Notes: a model not told the origin generated them from the sequence alone. A stretch of 64,000 nt of DNA from Desulfobacter hydrogenophilus (GCF_004319545.1 NZ_CP036313.1:1313501-1377500); one strand, 5' to 3'; positions 36,944 to 45,494 are shown, counted from the stretch's first letter. Program-made: numbers and translations.

Positions 36944-37573
36944 TTGAAAAAAAGCCTGATGGTCCTGACGATACTGATTGCAGGCGTCCTTGGATACCGG
37001 TTTTGGGTCGGGGAGAAAGCGTATGAAATAAAAAATATTCCCATAACCGTGTCGCGCGTTGTCTGTTTCGGCAACAGCCTAACCCGGGGATACGGTGCCA
37101 CCCAAGGAATGGATTATCCAGCCCGGCTGGAAGAAATGACCGGCATTGAGATTATCAATTCCGGAGTGTCGGGAAATACCACGGCCGCTGGGCTGGCTCG
37201 GCTCGAAGATGATGTGCTTACCTTTGAACCGGATGTAGTACTGATCACCTTGGGGGGTAATGATTTGAAAAACCGGGTGAGCGTGGATACGGCCCGTACC
37301 AATTTGATCCGTATTATTCAGCGCATTCAAGCTGCCGGGGCCATGGTGGTTCTGGGGGGTATAGATATTCCCCTGTATGGCAAAGGATATGCGAAAATGT
37401 ATGAATCACTTGCCAGGCAGACCGGTTCGGTGCTGATTCCCAATATCCTTGAAGATATATTCGGCAACCCCGAATTAATGAGTGACTCCATCCATCCCAA
37501 TGACAAGGGATATGAGATTATGGCCGGATATTTTTATAAGGCCCTGGACGGGCTACCGTTCGTTATGAATTAG
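36944..37573 (+). CDS. SGNH/GDSL-family hydrolase (TesA-like acyl-thioesterase/lysophospholipase)
   Basis: The product is 209 residues from TTG at 36944, with GGGGGTG just before. A signal or anchor helix (4-19) precedes the catalytic part. Block I reads VVCFGNSLTRGYGA (Asn replaces the Asp of GDSL), block II SGVSGNTT, block III LGGNDL, block V DSIHPNDKGY with the Asp-x-x-His pair. All four catalytic positions (Ser, Gly, Asn, His) are kept. TesA-type enzymes are periplasmic esterases of broad range. It is a single gene. Confidence 0.9.
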   Translation: MKKSLMVLTILIAGVLGYRFWVGEKAYEIKNIPITVSRVVCFGNSLTRGYGATQGMDYPARLEEMTGIEIINSGVSGNTTAAGLARLEDDVLTFEPDVVLITLGGNDLKNRVSVDTARTNLIRIIQRIQAAGAMVVLGGIDIPLYGKGYAKMYESLARQTGSVLIPNILEDIFGNPELMSDSIHPNDKGYEIMAGYFYKALDGLPFVMN

Positions 37574-37729
37574 GCCTGGGGGAAGATAAATACCATGATT
37601 GAATTTAAGTAGTCCTTTATATCTTTTGGTGCATCCCTCACAGATGGATCATAAAAGACTACAGTGTGCATGGTGAAAAGAGCTCTTCGCATGTGTTTTG
37701 CTGGTGAGGGGATTCAAAAGGAGACAGAG

Positions 37730-38359
37730 ATGAAATCATTAATAAAAAATTCATCAAATTTACAGCCAAATATTGAAATTTTCGGTCTAAGTGGAAGTCC
37801 AAGAATTAATGGTAATTCTGATATTCTGCTGAAAAATATAATATCTGGTGTTAATCAGGAAAACGTGACTTCTGATTATCTGAATTTAACAAAAGTGCAA
37901 TTTCAGGGATGTATCGGGTGCGAGAAATGCCGAAAAGACCAAATATGTACAGGCTTAGTCGATGGAATGTCTGTTATCTATAACAAAATAATTTCATCTA
38001 AAGGTCTTGTTCTGGTATCCCCAACACATAATTATAATGTTACATCTTGGATGAAAGCGTTTATTGATCGCCTTTATTGTTTTTATCATTTTGAAAATGA
38101 TCGTCCAAGAAGCTGGTCAAGTCAATTTTCAAATCAAGGTCGAAAAGCTGTCATTGCTGCAATATGTGAACAAGAATCCATTGACGATATGGGATTCACT
38201 TTAGCGGCTATGAAAAAACCACTTACAGCACTCGGTTATGAAATCATAGGGGAACTATCTGTCTTTAAAATTTTCGATAAAGCGAAGGTTAAGGATGATA
38301 AAGAGGCTATGGAAAAGGCATATCAATTGGGCAGAGATTTGGCCTGTGCTATAAAATGA
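37730..38359 (+). CDS. Iron-sulfur flavoprotein, NADPH-dependent FMN reductase fold
   Basis: The product is 209 residues from ATG at 37730 (AAAGGAGACAGAG before it). An upstream Met at 37664 has no ribosome site. The flavodoxin-like start GLSGSPRINGNSDILLKNI binds FMN phosphate. The segment CIGCEKCRKDQIC gives a C-x2-C-x2-C-x5-C cluster typical of Isf-type 4Fe-4S flavoproteins. They pass electrons between ferredoxin and acceptors in anaerobes. SPTHNYNVTSWMKAFIDRL also fits. Partners are not obvious here. Confidence 0.88.
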   Translation: MKSLIKNSSNLQPNIEIFGLSGSPRINGNSDILLKNIISGVNQENVTSDYLNLTKVQFQGCIGCEKCRKDQICTGLVDGMSVIYNKIISSKGLVLVSPTHNYNVTSWMKAFIDRLYCFYHFENDRPRSWSSQFSNQGRKAVIAAICEQESIDDMGFTLAAMKKPLTALGYEIIGELSVFKIFDKAKVKDDKEAMEKAYQLGRDLACAIK

Positions 38360-38391
38360 AAATCTCATTGCCGAAGCCTGTTGATCAAACA

Positions 38392-38409
38392 CTTAGGACC
38401 GCAGATTAA
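38392..38409 (-). repeat. Short dispersed motif, site 4
   Basis: CTTAGGACCGCAGATTAA, the reverse complement of TTAATCTGCGGTCCTAAG, in the region after the iron-sulfur flavoprotein. Confidence 0.4.
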
Positions 38410-38477
38410 ATAACTTGATTCCACAGGTTCATATTCAATTGGAATGCGGCTTTCAACTTTGGGGGCAATTTGCTGAG

Positions 38478-38587
38478 CTACCATGCAAATGTTTTAAGCA
38501 CCTCTTGTCTGATTACCGGGTGGGTGGCAATATCAACAGGCTGTTAGCCTCGATCCAGGGGCGGTATATTTTCCCTTGGTAGTTCAT
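38478..38587 (-). pseudogene. Radical SAM gene remnant (start plus end pieces)
   Basis: A minus-strand ATG at 38587 with AAAGGATAATAAA before it begins MNYQGKIYRPWIEANSLLI, the same opening as the radical SAM proteins at 14353 and 38814. The frame then breaks; one base off, it ends DIATHPVIRQEVLKTFAW with a stop at 38480-38478. It looks like a paralogue reduced by internal deletion. The cluster motif is absent. Confidence 0.55.
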
Positions 38588-38616
38588 TTTATTATCCTTT
38601 TCCTTGGTCGATGCCA

Positions 38617-38742
38617 GGTACCCTCAGCCGATTCAGAAAATGATATCCGAATATCTATCTTGAAGTTCAAATGCATTTGGGGACAGGCCTTATCCCTGCC
38701 TTTGAAAAAGGAGATCTGGATATAGTGGTTGCCATGCCTTAA
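38617..38742 (+). pseudogene. LysR-family regulator, substrate-domain scrap
   Basis: GTLSRFRK, then a TGA, then YPNIYLEVQMHLGTGLIPAF and EKGDLDIVVAM. It matches the LysR effector-domain block (L.RFR..YPN..LE......L...L..GELDLA). The DNA-binding domain and C-terminus are absent. It is adjacent to the radical SAM remnant; neither is functional. Confidence 0.6.
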
Positions 38743-38813
38743 ACGGTTGATACATTGAATTTTTGCATCATACCTGATAAATATAATGGCCTAAATTTTT
38801 AAGAGGATACACA

Positions 38814-39683
38814 ATGCATTACGAAGGTACGGTTATCAGGCCTCCCAGCGAGGCAGACAGTATACTGCTCCAGGTCACATTGGGCTGCTCCCATAATAAA
38901 TGTACCTTTTGCGGGACCTATCGGGGAAAACGGTTTGACATCAAAAAAGATGATGTGATTTTTGAAGACATCGAATTTGCCGGGAAGCACTGCCGTCGAC
39001 AGAATCGCTTATTTCTGTGTGACGGAGACGCCTTGGTTATTCCCATGCGACGCCTGGTCCCCATCCTTGAAAGGATCCGGGATCGGTTGCCTTGGGTGGA
39101 GCGGGTGGGCGTTTATGCCAACGCCAAAAGCATCAAAATGAAAACCGATGAAGAGCTGGCCCGGCTTCGCAAGCTTGGACTCAAGATCGCCTACATGGGC
39201 CTTGAATCTGGTGATGATAAGGTGCTTGAAGCCATCCGTAAGGGTGCGGATGCAGATACAATGATCACCATGGGGAAAAAGCTTAAAAAGGCCGGTATCA
39301 AAGTCTCGGTGACGGTGCTGCTTGGGCTTGGTGGCCGCAAGGGGTCTTTGGACCATGCCCGGGAGACCGGCAGGGTGCTTACGGCCATGGACCCTGACTT
39401 TGTCGGTGCTTTAAGCCTGATGCTCATCCCCGGCACAGAACTGCATGACCAGTATGAAAAAGGCGAATTTCAGTTGCCCGGAGCAGAGGAGATGCTCACC
39501 GAACTTGGGGCCATGATTGCCGCCACCAACCTGACGGACGGCCTTTTTCATGCCAACCATGCATCCAATTATTTACCCATACGGGCACATCTGCCCCAGG
39601 ACAAAGAAAAAACCCTTGCGCTTATATCCCAGGCCCTGGACGGCAAAGTTCCGTTGAAACCCGAATATATGAGAGCTTTATAA
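38814..39683 (+). CDS. Radical SAM protein with CX4CX2C motif, second paralogue
   Basis: The product is 289 residues. It opens MHYEGTVIRPPSEADSILLQ and carries CSHNKCTFC with C-x4-C-x2-C spacing, then GTYRGKRF, GLESGDDKVLEAI, VTVLLGLGGR and PGTELHDQ. It parallels the protein at 14353-15405 but is 60 residues shorter and lacks that protein's extra segment before the barrel core. The last residues LKPEYMRAL are followed after 30 bases by tkt. Spacing suggests possible co-transcription with tkt but no functional link is evident. Confidence 0.85.
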   Translation: MHYEGTVIRPPSEADSILLQVTLGCSHNKCTFCGTYRGKRFDIKKDDVIFEDIEFAGKHCRRQNRLFLCDGDALVIPMRRLVPILERIRDRLPWVERVGVYANAKSIKMKTDEELARLRKLGLKIAYMGLESGDDKVLEAIRKGADADTMITMGKKLKKAGIKVSVTVLLGLGGRKGSLDHARETGRVLTAMDPDFVGALSLMLIPGTELHDQYEKGEFQLPGAEEMLTELGAMIAATNLTDGLFHANHASNYLPIRAHLPQDKEKTLALISQALDGKVPLKPEYMRAL

Positions 39684-39713
39684 TTTTTTAGACTATTTAC
39701 AGGAGAGATATCC

Positions 39714-41717
39714 ATGGCTGATGCCGAAAACAACAACCAAGACCAGCTCACCGTCAACACCATCCGTGCCCTTTGTATGGACATGGTCCAGAAAGCCAAC
39801 TCCGGACATCCCGGAGCGCCCATGGGCCTGGCACCTGCCGCCTATGTGGTTTTCAAACACTTTTTAAAACAGAATCCGGCTAATCCGTCCTGGGTCGACC
39901 GGGACCGTTTTGTTCTGTCCGGCGGGCATGCCTCTTCTTTGTTGTATTCTCTTTTATATTTATTTGGTTACGGGCTGACCCTGGATGACTTAAAGCAGTT
40001 CAGACAATGGGGCTCCAAAACCCCGGGACATCCTGAATATGGTGATACCGCAGGTGTGGAAACCACCACCGGCCCCCTTGGACAGGGCGTGGCCAATGCC
40101 GTGGGCATGGCCATTGCCGAACGTCATATGGCGGATCGGTTCAACAAGGATGAGCAGAGTCTGATTGATCATTACACCTACGCCATCTGCGGCGACGGGG
40201 ATCTCATGGAAGGGGTGGCCCAGGAGGCCGTTTCCCTGGCAGGGCATCTGGGGCTTGGCCGTTTGATCCTCATTTATGATGACAATGAAATCACCATTGA
40301 AGGTAAAACCAGCATCTCATTCACTGAAAATATCAAGGCCAAATTTGACGCTCTGAACTGGCATGTGGTTGAAGTGGCGGACGGCAACGATCTTAATGCC
40401 ATTGAAAAAGCGATTCATTCAGCCAAAGATGCCGTTTCCAGGCCCTCGTTGATTAAAATTTCCACCCACATTGCCTATGGCAGTCCCAGTAAACAGGATT
40501 CACCGGATGCCCACGGTTCACCCCTGGGTGAAGAAGAGATCAAGGTGGTAAAAAAATTCTACGGCCTGCCCGAAGATAAGGATTTTTATGTGCCTGATGA
40601 AGTTCTGGAAGACACACGTAAGGCACTTGCATATGGGGAACAATATGAAAAAAACTGGCAGGAAGTGTTCACAAAATTTAAGGGCCTGTATCCCGAAGAA
40701 GCCAATCTGTTTGTGGATGCCATCACAGGATTTTTAACCAATGGATGGGACAAGGATATCCCTGTGTTCAAGCCCGAGGATGGACCTGTGGCCACACGGG
40801 CTGCCTCTGGCACGGTGCTCAATGCCATCGCGCCCAAACTGCCGGCTTTGATGGGCGGATCTGCCGACCTTGCACCTTCGAACAAAACGTACATGACCTG
40901 TGCCGAGGAATTCCAGAAAGACGCGTGGGCCGGCAGAAACATTCGCTTCGGCGTCCGGGAGCATGCCATGGGCGCCATCATGAATGGCATGTACCTGCAT
41001 GGCGGGGTCCGGCCTTTTGGCGGTACATTCCTGGTCTTTGCCGACTACATGCGGCCGGCCATCCGGTTGGCCTCCCTGATGCGTCTGCCCATCATCTATG
41101 TGTTTACCCATGACTCCGTGGCTGTGGGCGAAGACGGTCCCACCCACCAGCCCGTGGAGCATGTGGCATCGCTGCGGGCGATTCCCGATCTTACCGTGAT
41201 CCGTCCGGCAGATGCCAATGAAACGGCTTTTGCCTGGAAAAAGGCTCTGGGTACCCTGAACAGCCCCACGGCTCTGATTCTTTCCCGGCAGAAACTGCCC
41301 ACCCTGGATCTGTCCAACTCAGACGGAGACATGATATGGGGCGGATACACCGTAAAAAGTGCGGGTAAGACCCCTGATATGCTTATCATTGCCACGGGTT
41401 CGGAGGTTCACATCAGCGTGGCCGCCGCAGACATTTTGGAAAAAGAGCACAACATCAAGGCGTCCGTGGTCTCTCTGCTCTCCTGGGAACTGTTTGAAAA
41501 AGCCTCTCCGGCATATAAAGCAAGAATTTTTCCTGCCACTGTCACCAAACGGCTGACCGTTGAAGCAGGTATTTCCATGGGTTGGGAAAAATATGCTGGC
41601 AGCCAGGGCAAAAGCATCAGCATTGAGCGGTTCGGCGCATCAGCACCCGGTGGAACGGTACTCAAAGAGTTTGGTTTTTCCGTGGACAACATCGTACAAA
41701 CCGCCCTGGAAATGTAA
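39714..41717 (+). CDS. tkt: Transketolase
   Basis: The product is 667 residues, the usual length. The TPP-binding N-terminal domain has [10 protein letters not shown] (near 31), the [14 protein letters not shown] motif (near 154) with NEITIEG after it; then the Pyr domain with [20 protein letters not shown] (near 412) and the [18 protein letters not shown] block; a C-terminal domain follows. It exchanges two-carbon units in the pentose phosphate pathway. AGGAGAG precedes the ATG. The next gene (YjbQ type) starts 33 bases later. Confidence 0.97.
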   Translation: MADAENNNQDQLTVNTIRALCMDMVQKANSGHPGAPMGLAPAAYVVFKHFLKQNPANPSWVDRDRFVLSGGHASSLLYSLLYLFGYGLTLDDLKQFRQWGSKTPGHPEYGDTAGVETTTGPLGQGVANAVGMAIAERHMADRFNKDEQSLIDHYTYAICGDGDLMEGVAQEAVSLAGHLGLGRLILIYDDNEITIEGKTSISFTENIKAKFDALNWHVVEVADGNDLNAIEKAIHSAKDAVSRPSLIKISTHIAYGSPSKQDSPDAHGSPLGEEEIKVVKKFYGLPEDKDFYVPDEVLEDTRKALAYGEQYEKNWQEVFTKFKGLYPEEANLFVDAITGFLTNGWDKDIPVFKPEDGPVATRAASGTVLNAIAPKLPALMGGSADLAPSNKTYMTCAEEFQKDAWAGRNIRFGVREHAMGAIMNGMYLHGGVRPFGGTFLVFADYMRPAIRLASLMRLPIIYVFTHDSVAVGEDGPTHQPVEHVASLRAIPDLTVIRPADANETAFAWKKALGTLNSPTALILSRQKLPTLDLSNSDGDMIWGGYTVKSAGKTPDMLIIATGSEVHISVAAADILEKEHNIKASVVSLLSWELFEKASPAYKARIFPATVTKRLTVEAGISMGWEKYAGSQGKSISIERFGASAPGGTVLKEFGFSVDNIVQTALEM

Positions 41718-41749
41718 CGCGACCGAGGATCAAAAGGGGAACCGAACAG

Positions 41750-42142
41750 ATGCAGTTTTCAATTAAAACCGGGGCCAGGACCCAGATGATCGATATTACC
41801 GACCAGGTCCGGGACATCGTCAGGCAGTCCGGCATCAGCAACGGACTTGTGCATGTGTTTTCCATGCACACCACAGGGGCTGTGACCATTAATGAAAATG
41901 CGGACCCGGCAGTGCCTGTGGATATTTTATCCTGCATCAATAAAGTGGTCCCCTTTGATGACAACTTTACACATATGGAAGGCAATTCAGCGGCCCACAT
42001 AAAGGTCAGCTTGTTCGGGCCGTCTGAAAGTGTTGCCCTTGAAAATGGAAATCTGGTTCTGGGAACCTGGCAAAGTCTTTTTTTCTGCGAGTTTGACGGG
42101 CCCAGAACCCGAAAAATTAATGTGACAATTCTTGGCACATAA
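41750..42142 (+). CDS. YjbQ family protein (UPF0047)
   Basis: The product is 130 residues. VHVFSMHTTGAVTINENADP (near 36), HMEGNSAAHIKVSLFGPSE and LGTWQSLFFCEFDGPR are the three family blocks. Members form small barrel trimers; a thiamine-phosphate synthase activity has been reported for some. It follows tkt closely, and a strong terminator lies 48 bases downstream, so tkt-yjbQ is likely one transcript. Confidence 0.9.
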   Translation: MQFSIKTGARTQMIDITDQVRDIVRQSGISNGLVHVFSMHTTGAVTINENADPAVPVDILSCINKVVPFDDNFTHMEGNSAAHIKVSLFGPSESVALENGNLVLGTWQSLFFCEFDGPRTRKINVTILGT

Positions 42143-42189
42143 AGCCGTTTCGACGATCTTGGTGAGACTTTTGAAAAAGGATTGCGATT

Positions 42190-42218
42190 AAGGGGCAAAA
42201 ATAAATTTGCCCCTTTCT
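42190..42218 (+). terminator. Terminator after the tkt-yjbQ unit
   Basis: AAGGGGCAAA (42190-42199) pairs with TTTGCCCCTT (42206-42215), followed by TCTTT. Clear rho-independent form. Confidence 0.85.
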
Positions 42219-42248
42219 TTAAACACTGCATTTTGCATCTATCTATAA

Positions 42249-42560
42249 CCGAATGGCGACAACAGGAAATTAATAGGTGGTGTTGTAATTTCTAAAGAAA
42301 CAAATGAAATAGCATGGCTGGCAGTATCACAACGATATCGTAGAAAAAGTTATGGTCGAAAATTGATCAAATTCGCTATTGGCAACTTGAATCTCCGGGA
42401 AAACATATTTGTTCAGACCTTTGATAAATCTGTATCTGAAGAAAAATCTGCAAGACATTTATATTGGAACTTTGGTTTTACTGACATCCAAGATGGTGGT
42501 CTAAATCCCGCAGGGGTGCCGACCGTAATAATGCAATTAAAAGAGACAAAGCCTATATGA
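42249..42560 (+). pseudogene. GNAT acetyltransferase, C-terminal fragment
   Basis: The frame from just after a TAA at 42246-42248 reads NRKLIGGVVIS, EIAWLAVSQRYRRKSYGRKL, then FVQTFDKSV, HLYWNFGFTDIQDGG and NPAGVPTVIMQL. This is the A/B motif and following part of a GNAT domain (Q.YRRKGYGRKL). The N-terminal half is missing and there is no start with a ribosome site; it is a remnant. Confidence 0.75.
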
Positions 42561-42659
42561 GCATAACCCGGGCATTAAGGGTGACGGCAAAAAGTCGCCG
42601 CGCCCTTATACCTGCCGTTTCTTTTTCAGTTTACAGAAAACGAAAGAAGAAAATAATAT

Positions 42660-42899
42660 AATTATAACAGAGGAAAATAAGTGTACTTATCACAGGAAAT
42701 AAATCTTACCAACACAACACAGGCGGAAGAAGCAACTATATTATGGGCAAATCTTTCTCATACCGTACAAAAATCAAATCTCAAACAAGCCATTGAGAAA
42801 ACGGAATTGAATCAGATGTATTATGAAAACAAGGGACGGGAAAAGAGTGTTCAGACATGTGAAACGATCATCAGAATATTGAAAACGAAACTTGAAGAA
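42660..42899 (+). repeat. 240-bp direct duplication, copy 1
   Basis: Aligns without gaps to 52297-52536, with few mismatches. It covers the ribosome site and most of the small gene 42681-42911. The matching sequence stops at the last codons of that gene. Confidence 0.9.
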
Positions 42900-42911
42900 A
42901 TTGAACCATAA
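42681..42911 (+). CDS. Small protein of unknown function, duplicated at 52318
   Basis: The product is 76 residues with GTG start (GAGGAAA upstream). It is hydrophilic and helical (EEATILWANLSHTVQKSNLK, and TCETIIRILKTKLEE). The N-terminal 72 codons recur at 52318-52536 in front of the autotransporter remnant. There the duplicate's own frame runs on to 52599 after the break, ending GDLRYLYRCRDHYDD, a different tail caused by the junction. The function is unknown; conservation in two places suggests a real reading frame or a mobile unit. Confidence 0.55.
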   Translation: MYLSQEINLTNTTQAEEATILWANLSHTVQKSNLKQAIEKTELNQMYYENKGREKSVQTCETIIRILKTKLEEIEP

Positions 42912-42938
42912 AATGATCAAATTTCTATTAAAAAAAAT

Positions 42939-42991
42939 GGCTGTGTTCCCTTTAAGTGCTGAAAATCAATTAAAGGGAACATAGCCTTTTT
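42939..42991 (+). terminator. Strong hairpin just upstream of cooA
   Basis: GGCTGTGTTCCCTTTAA (42939-42955) pairs with TTAAAGGGAACATAGCC (42970-42986), one G-T pair, followed by TTTTT. It ends the small gene's transcript. The cooA-type ATG is only three bases after the T-run, and the only Shine-Dalgarno-like bases (AAAGGG) lie in the 3' arm. Confidence 0.8.
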
Positions 42992-42993
42992 AA

Positions 42994-43650
42994 ATGATGA
43001 AATTCTTGGAAGAAAATCTTCTGGCCCACCTCCAGCGCCCGGAATTTGCAGAGTTGTATGCTGCTTTAAAAAAACGCAGCTACCCCAAGGGAGCTTTTAT
43101 TTGCCAGCCCGAAAATGATGAAAATCAGATTTTTATCGTGGCTGAGGGCCGGGCCAGAGTATATCTTGGGTACGAAGATAAAGAATTTAATATCGGCATT
43201 CTGTCCAAAGGCGATATCTACTCTGCGCACACACGTGCTTTTGTGCAGTCGCTGGATAAGATTGACATTCTGACCGCAGATGTTGAAACATTCAGACAGA
43301 AGATGCTGGATGATCCGGAAGTGGCAAAAGCTATGATTGGCATACTGGGCAGTATGCTGAAAAATTCATTTACTATTATTGAAAACCTGATCTTCAAAGA
43401 TGTCAACAGTCGCCTGGTTGGACTTTTGGTGAACGAGGCCCAAAAGCACGGTATCCCTTCTGCAGAAGGGGGTATGATCATTAAAATTGACCTTTCAGTT
43501 GAACAGATTGCTTTTCTGGTGGGGTCTACACGCCAGACGGTCTCTACTTTTTTAAATCAACTTTCCCGACAGGCAGTGATCAAAAAATTGGGACGGGGTA
43601 AGTTTTATATTTCAGATCTTGCCGCCCTGGAAGCCTTAAAATCCACCTAA
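42994..43650 (+). CDS. cooA: CooA-type CRP/FNR regulator (CO sensor)
   Basis: The product is 218 residues. The N-terminal cyclic-nucleotide-type barrel (30-120) reads KGAFICQPENDENQIFIVAE, RARVYLGYEDKEFNIGIL, GDIYSAHTRAFVQ. In CooA proteins this spot holds the haem ligand His in the GD.F(C)xHTRAF pattern; here His79 is kept and the neighbouring Cys position is Ser77. The dimer helix follows, then a winged helix-turn-helix (SVEQIAFLVGSTRQTVSTFL, about 168-187). CooA binds CO at haem and turns on CO-dehydrogenase genes. The similarity recalls the Carboxydothermus type. Downstream, convergent and 195 bases away, lies a CODH-like gene. The ribosome site is poor (see the hairpin). Confidence 0.85.
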   Translation: MMKFLEENLLAHLQRPEFAELYAALKKRSYPKGAFICQPENDENQIFIVAEGRARVYLGYEDKEFNIGILSKGDIYSAHTRAFVQSLDKIDILTADVETFRQKMLDDPEVAKAMIGILGSMLKNSFTIIENLIFKDVNSRLVGLLVNEAQKHGIPSAEGGMIIKIDLSVEQIAFLVGSTRQTVSTFLNQLSRQAVIKKLGRGKFYISDLAALEALKST

Positions 43651-43733
43651 TCTGTGTAATGATAGGGATTCGAAAAAAATGAATTCCACAAATTTTGCGT
43701 TTCCCTAATTCTTCCCCGTCTATGAAAGTTCAA

Positions 43734-43829
43734 ATAACAGCCATGGGCTGACGTGGTCTATCAATACCAAGGCTCAACCCACAACAAAGCATGAAACTAA
43801 TTCAGTAACTTATTGGAACTTTTACATAA
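43734..43829 (+). repeat. 90-bp two-hairpin dispersed repeat, copy F
   Basis: ATAACAGCCATGGGCTGACG, GGCTCAACCCACAACAAAGC, then ATGAAACTAATTCAGTAACT. It lies between the convergent cooA and CODH-like genes. A fragment of the next unit (ATAAACGGCCATGGCTG) continues to 43842, and ATGAAAGTTCA just before it looks like another partial copy. Confidence 0.85.
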
Positions 43830-43844
43830 ACGGCCATGGCTGTT

Positions 43845-44483
43845 TTATGAAAAGGGTGAAAAAATGCCGCCGCAGCGATCACACCAGTTCAGAGCCAGGC
43901 GTTTTTCGTGTATCTTCGCATTAATCAGGTCTGCTGTATTTCCAGGTCCCTTTTCCATCGTAAAAATGTTTCCAATACTTCCTGTCTGTTTTTGATTCCG
44001 TCCCGGTGCAATCGTAGCAACAGGTAAATCCAAAAGTTTCACGCCGGCTCGCTGGGCTACCTCATTGTAAAAATAAACCATTTCGGGTTCATCTACCCGG
44101 TTGATATGCAGAATCGGTTGTACGCCTATGAAATCGCAGAATTCAGATACACCGTCCCCTGCATATTGAAACAGGTCGGAGGGTATTCTCGCTGCCGGGG
44201 TGGTCTCTATTCTTTTGCACCCGGATATTGTTATCAGGATGTCATGCTGGATCAATTCCCGGATTAATTGGATGTACGCAGAATCGTCTCGGTGTCTATG
44301 GTGCGGGGTGTCGATGATGTCGACTACGCCGCGGACCCTTCCAAATTTTAGCGATTTAAAAAATAGATCCAAGGATTGATATAGGAAGGCCCAGGACTTT
44401 TGAGTTAATGGCGTTGAGATTGGAATTAAAGATTCTCCTATGATATCAGATAGCTGTTCTGATGGGTGTACTTCTTTGTTCAT
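43845..44483 (-). CDS. CO-dehydrogenase-like (CooS/Hcp superfamily) domain protein without cluster ligands
   Basis: The product is 212 residues from ATG at 44483, placed by GGAGGGAAACC; a longer frame to 44525 has no such site. The part 50-160 resembles a CooS segment: GVVDIIDTP where CooS has GVVGCNNP, IRELIQHDILITISGC where CooS has a LxTGC end, and GVQPILHINRVDEP where CooS has a PxLHMGSCVDN block. So the first and third cysteines are lost (positions 54 and near 129), while Cys89 remains. The tail WCDRCGGIFSPFS has a Cys pair. No Ni/Fe cluster binding is expected in the usual way. It is about a third of a CooS subunit, is intact as a frame and has a good start. It sits beside a CooA-type regulator. 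Confidence 0.6.
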   Translation of the reverse strand: MNKEVHPSEQLSDIIGESLIPISTPLTQKSWAFLYQSLDLFFKSLKFGRVRGVVDIIDTPHHRHRDDSAYIQLIRELIQHDILITISGCKRIETTPAARIPSDLFQYAGDGVSEFCDFIGVQPILHINRVDEPEMVYFYNEVAQRAGVKLLDLPVATIAPGRNQKQTGSIGNIFTMEKGPGNTADLINAKIHEKRLALNWCDRCGGIFSPFS

Positions 44484-44767
44484 GGTTTCCCTCCGGGTTT
44501 TTCTACGCATTGCGTTTATTTGCATTTCTTAAAAAATATAAATGGAAAACCAATCTGTCTGTCAGCTGCCTGACAAAAAAGGAAAAAATGAATGAATTAC
44601 CGGCGATTGGTCTAAATATAGAGCCAAAAAACAGCCTGGCGGCTCTTCAAAATAAAAAATGGTTGATTAAAATAATCGTAAAATATTTTATTTCCATTAA
44701 GATTGTGTTAGTATGCTGAATTATTTCGGTTTATTTTCAACGGATACACAAGGCCTAAGGCATAATA

Positions 44768-45451
44768 ATGAACCCAAAACAGGCGACATTGGATTCTTTC
44801 TCTATTGTGGAGACAGAAAAAGAAATCAATATTCATGGCCAGGTTGCATATAAATTTAGTGACCCTTACCGGTCACTTTTTTTGCTGCTTTTTCTTTGTC
44901 ATGCTCCGGTTGTTCTTATTTGGCTGAAAATTATTCCCTTTGAATACCGATTTTTCGCTGTCTTCTGCTCGCTGGCCGCACTTACCTGTTTTTATTTCTA
45001 TCGGCAGTACAGCCTTGCTGAGTTGGGTTTTCGAATCGATAATCTGAAAAGTTCCCTGGTCTGGAATTTGTTTTTCTGTGTTGTTGGAGGCATCGGGCTG
45101 GTCTTAATGCACAGGGCTGGTTTTTTGAGGCCAAAATCTCAGAATTATTTTCCCCATGTATATCTGTTTTATTTTTTTTTCCTGGGGCCTGTCCAGGAGC
45201 TAATCTTCAGGGCCATTTTATTTTCGGAAATCAAGCGGATTCCGGGCTTGGGAAACCGCTTTTTTTTATTCATATCCACCTTTTCTTTCTGCCTTCTTCA
45301 TATCATTTACAATCATCCGCCCCTGCTCGTTATTGCTCTGATCAGCGGGTTGGCCTGGGGAATCATATTCATCAAAAAACCTAATATCTGGGGGATCGCG
45401 CTTTCTCACTCCCTTCTGGGAACCCTGGCCATGGTTCTGCACCTGATCTAA
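44768..45451 (+). CDS. CPBP/CAAX-like intramembrane metalloprotease family protein
   Basis: The product is 227 residues with about six hydrophobic segments. QELIFRAILF stands for the EExxxR motif (first Glu is Gln), STFSFCLLHIIYN for FxxxH, and GIALSHSLLG for the last His-containing helix. CPBP proteins cleave prenylated or other membrane substrates; in bacteria some act in bacteriocin immunity. The changed first Glu raises doubt about catalysis. The gene is divergent from the CODH-like gene and stands before the IS cluster. Confidence 0.7.
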   Translation: MNPKQATLDSFSIVETEKEINIHGQVAYKFSDPYRSLFLLLFLCHAPVVLIWLKIIPFEYRFFAVFCSLAALTCFYFYRQYSLAELGFRIDNLKSSLVWNLFFCVVGGIGLVLMHRAGFLRPKSQNYFPHVYLFYFFFLGPVQELIFRAILFSEIKRIPGLGNRFFLFISTFSFCLLHIIYNHPPLLVIALISGLAWGIIFIKKPNIWGIALSHSLLGTLAMVLHLI

Positions 45452-45494
45452 CCCATATATTTCATGCCATTTTACGTGGCTACTTGGATGAAAA

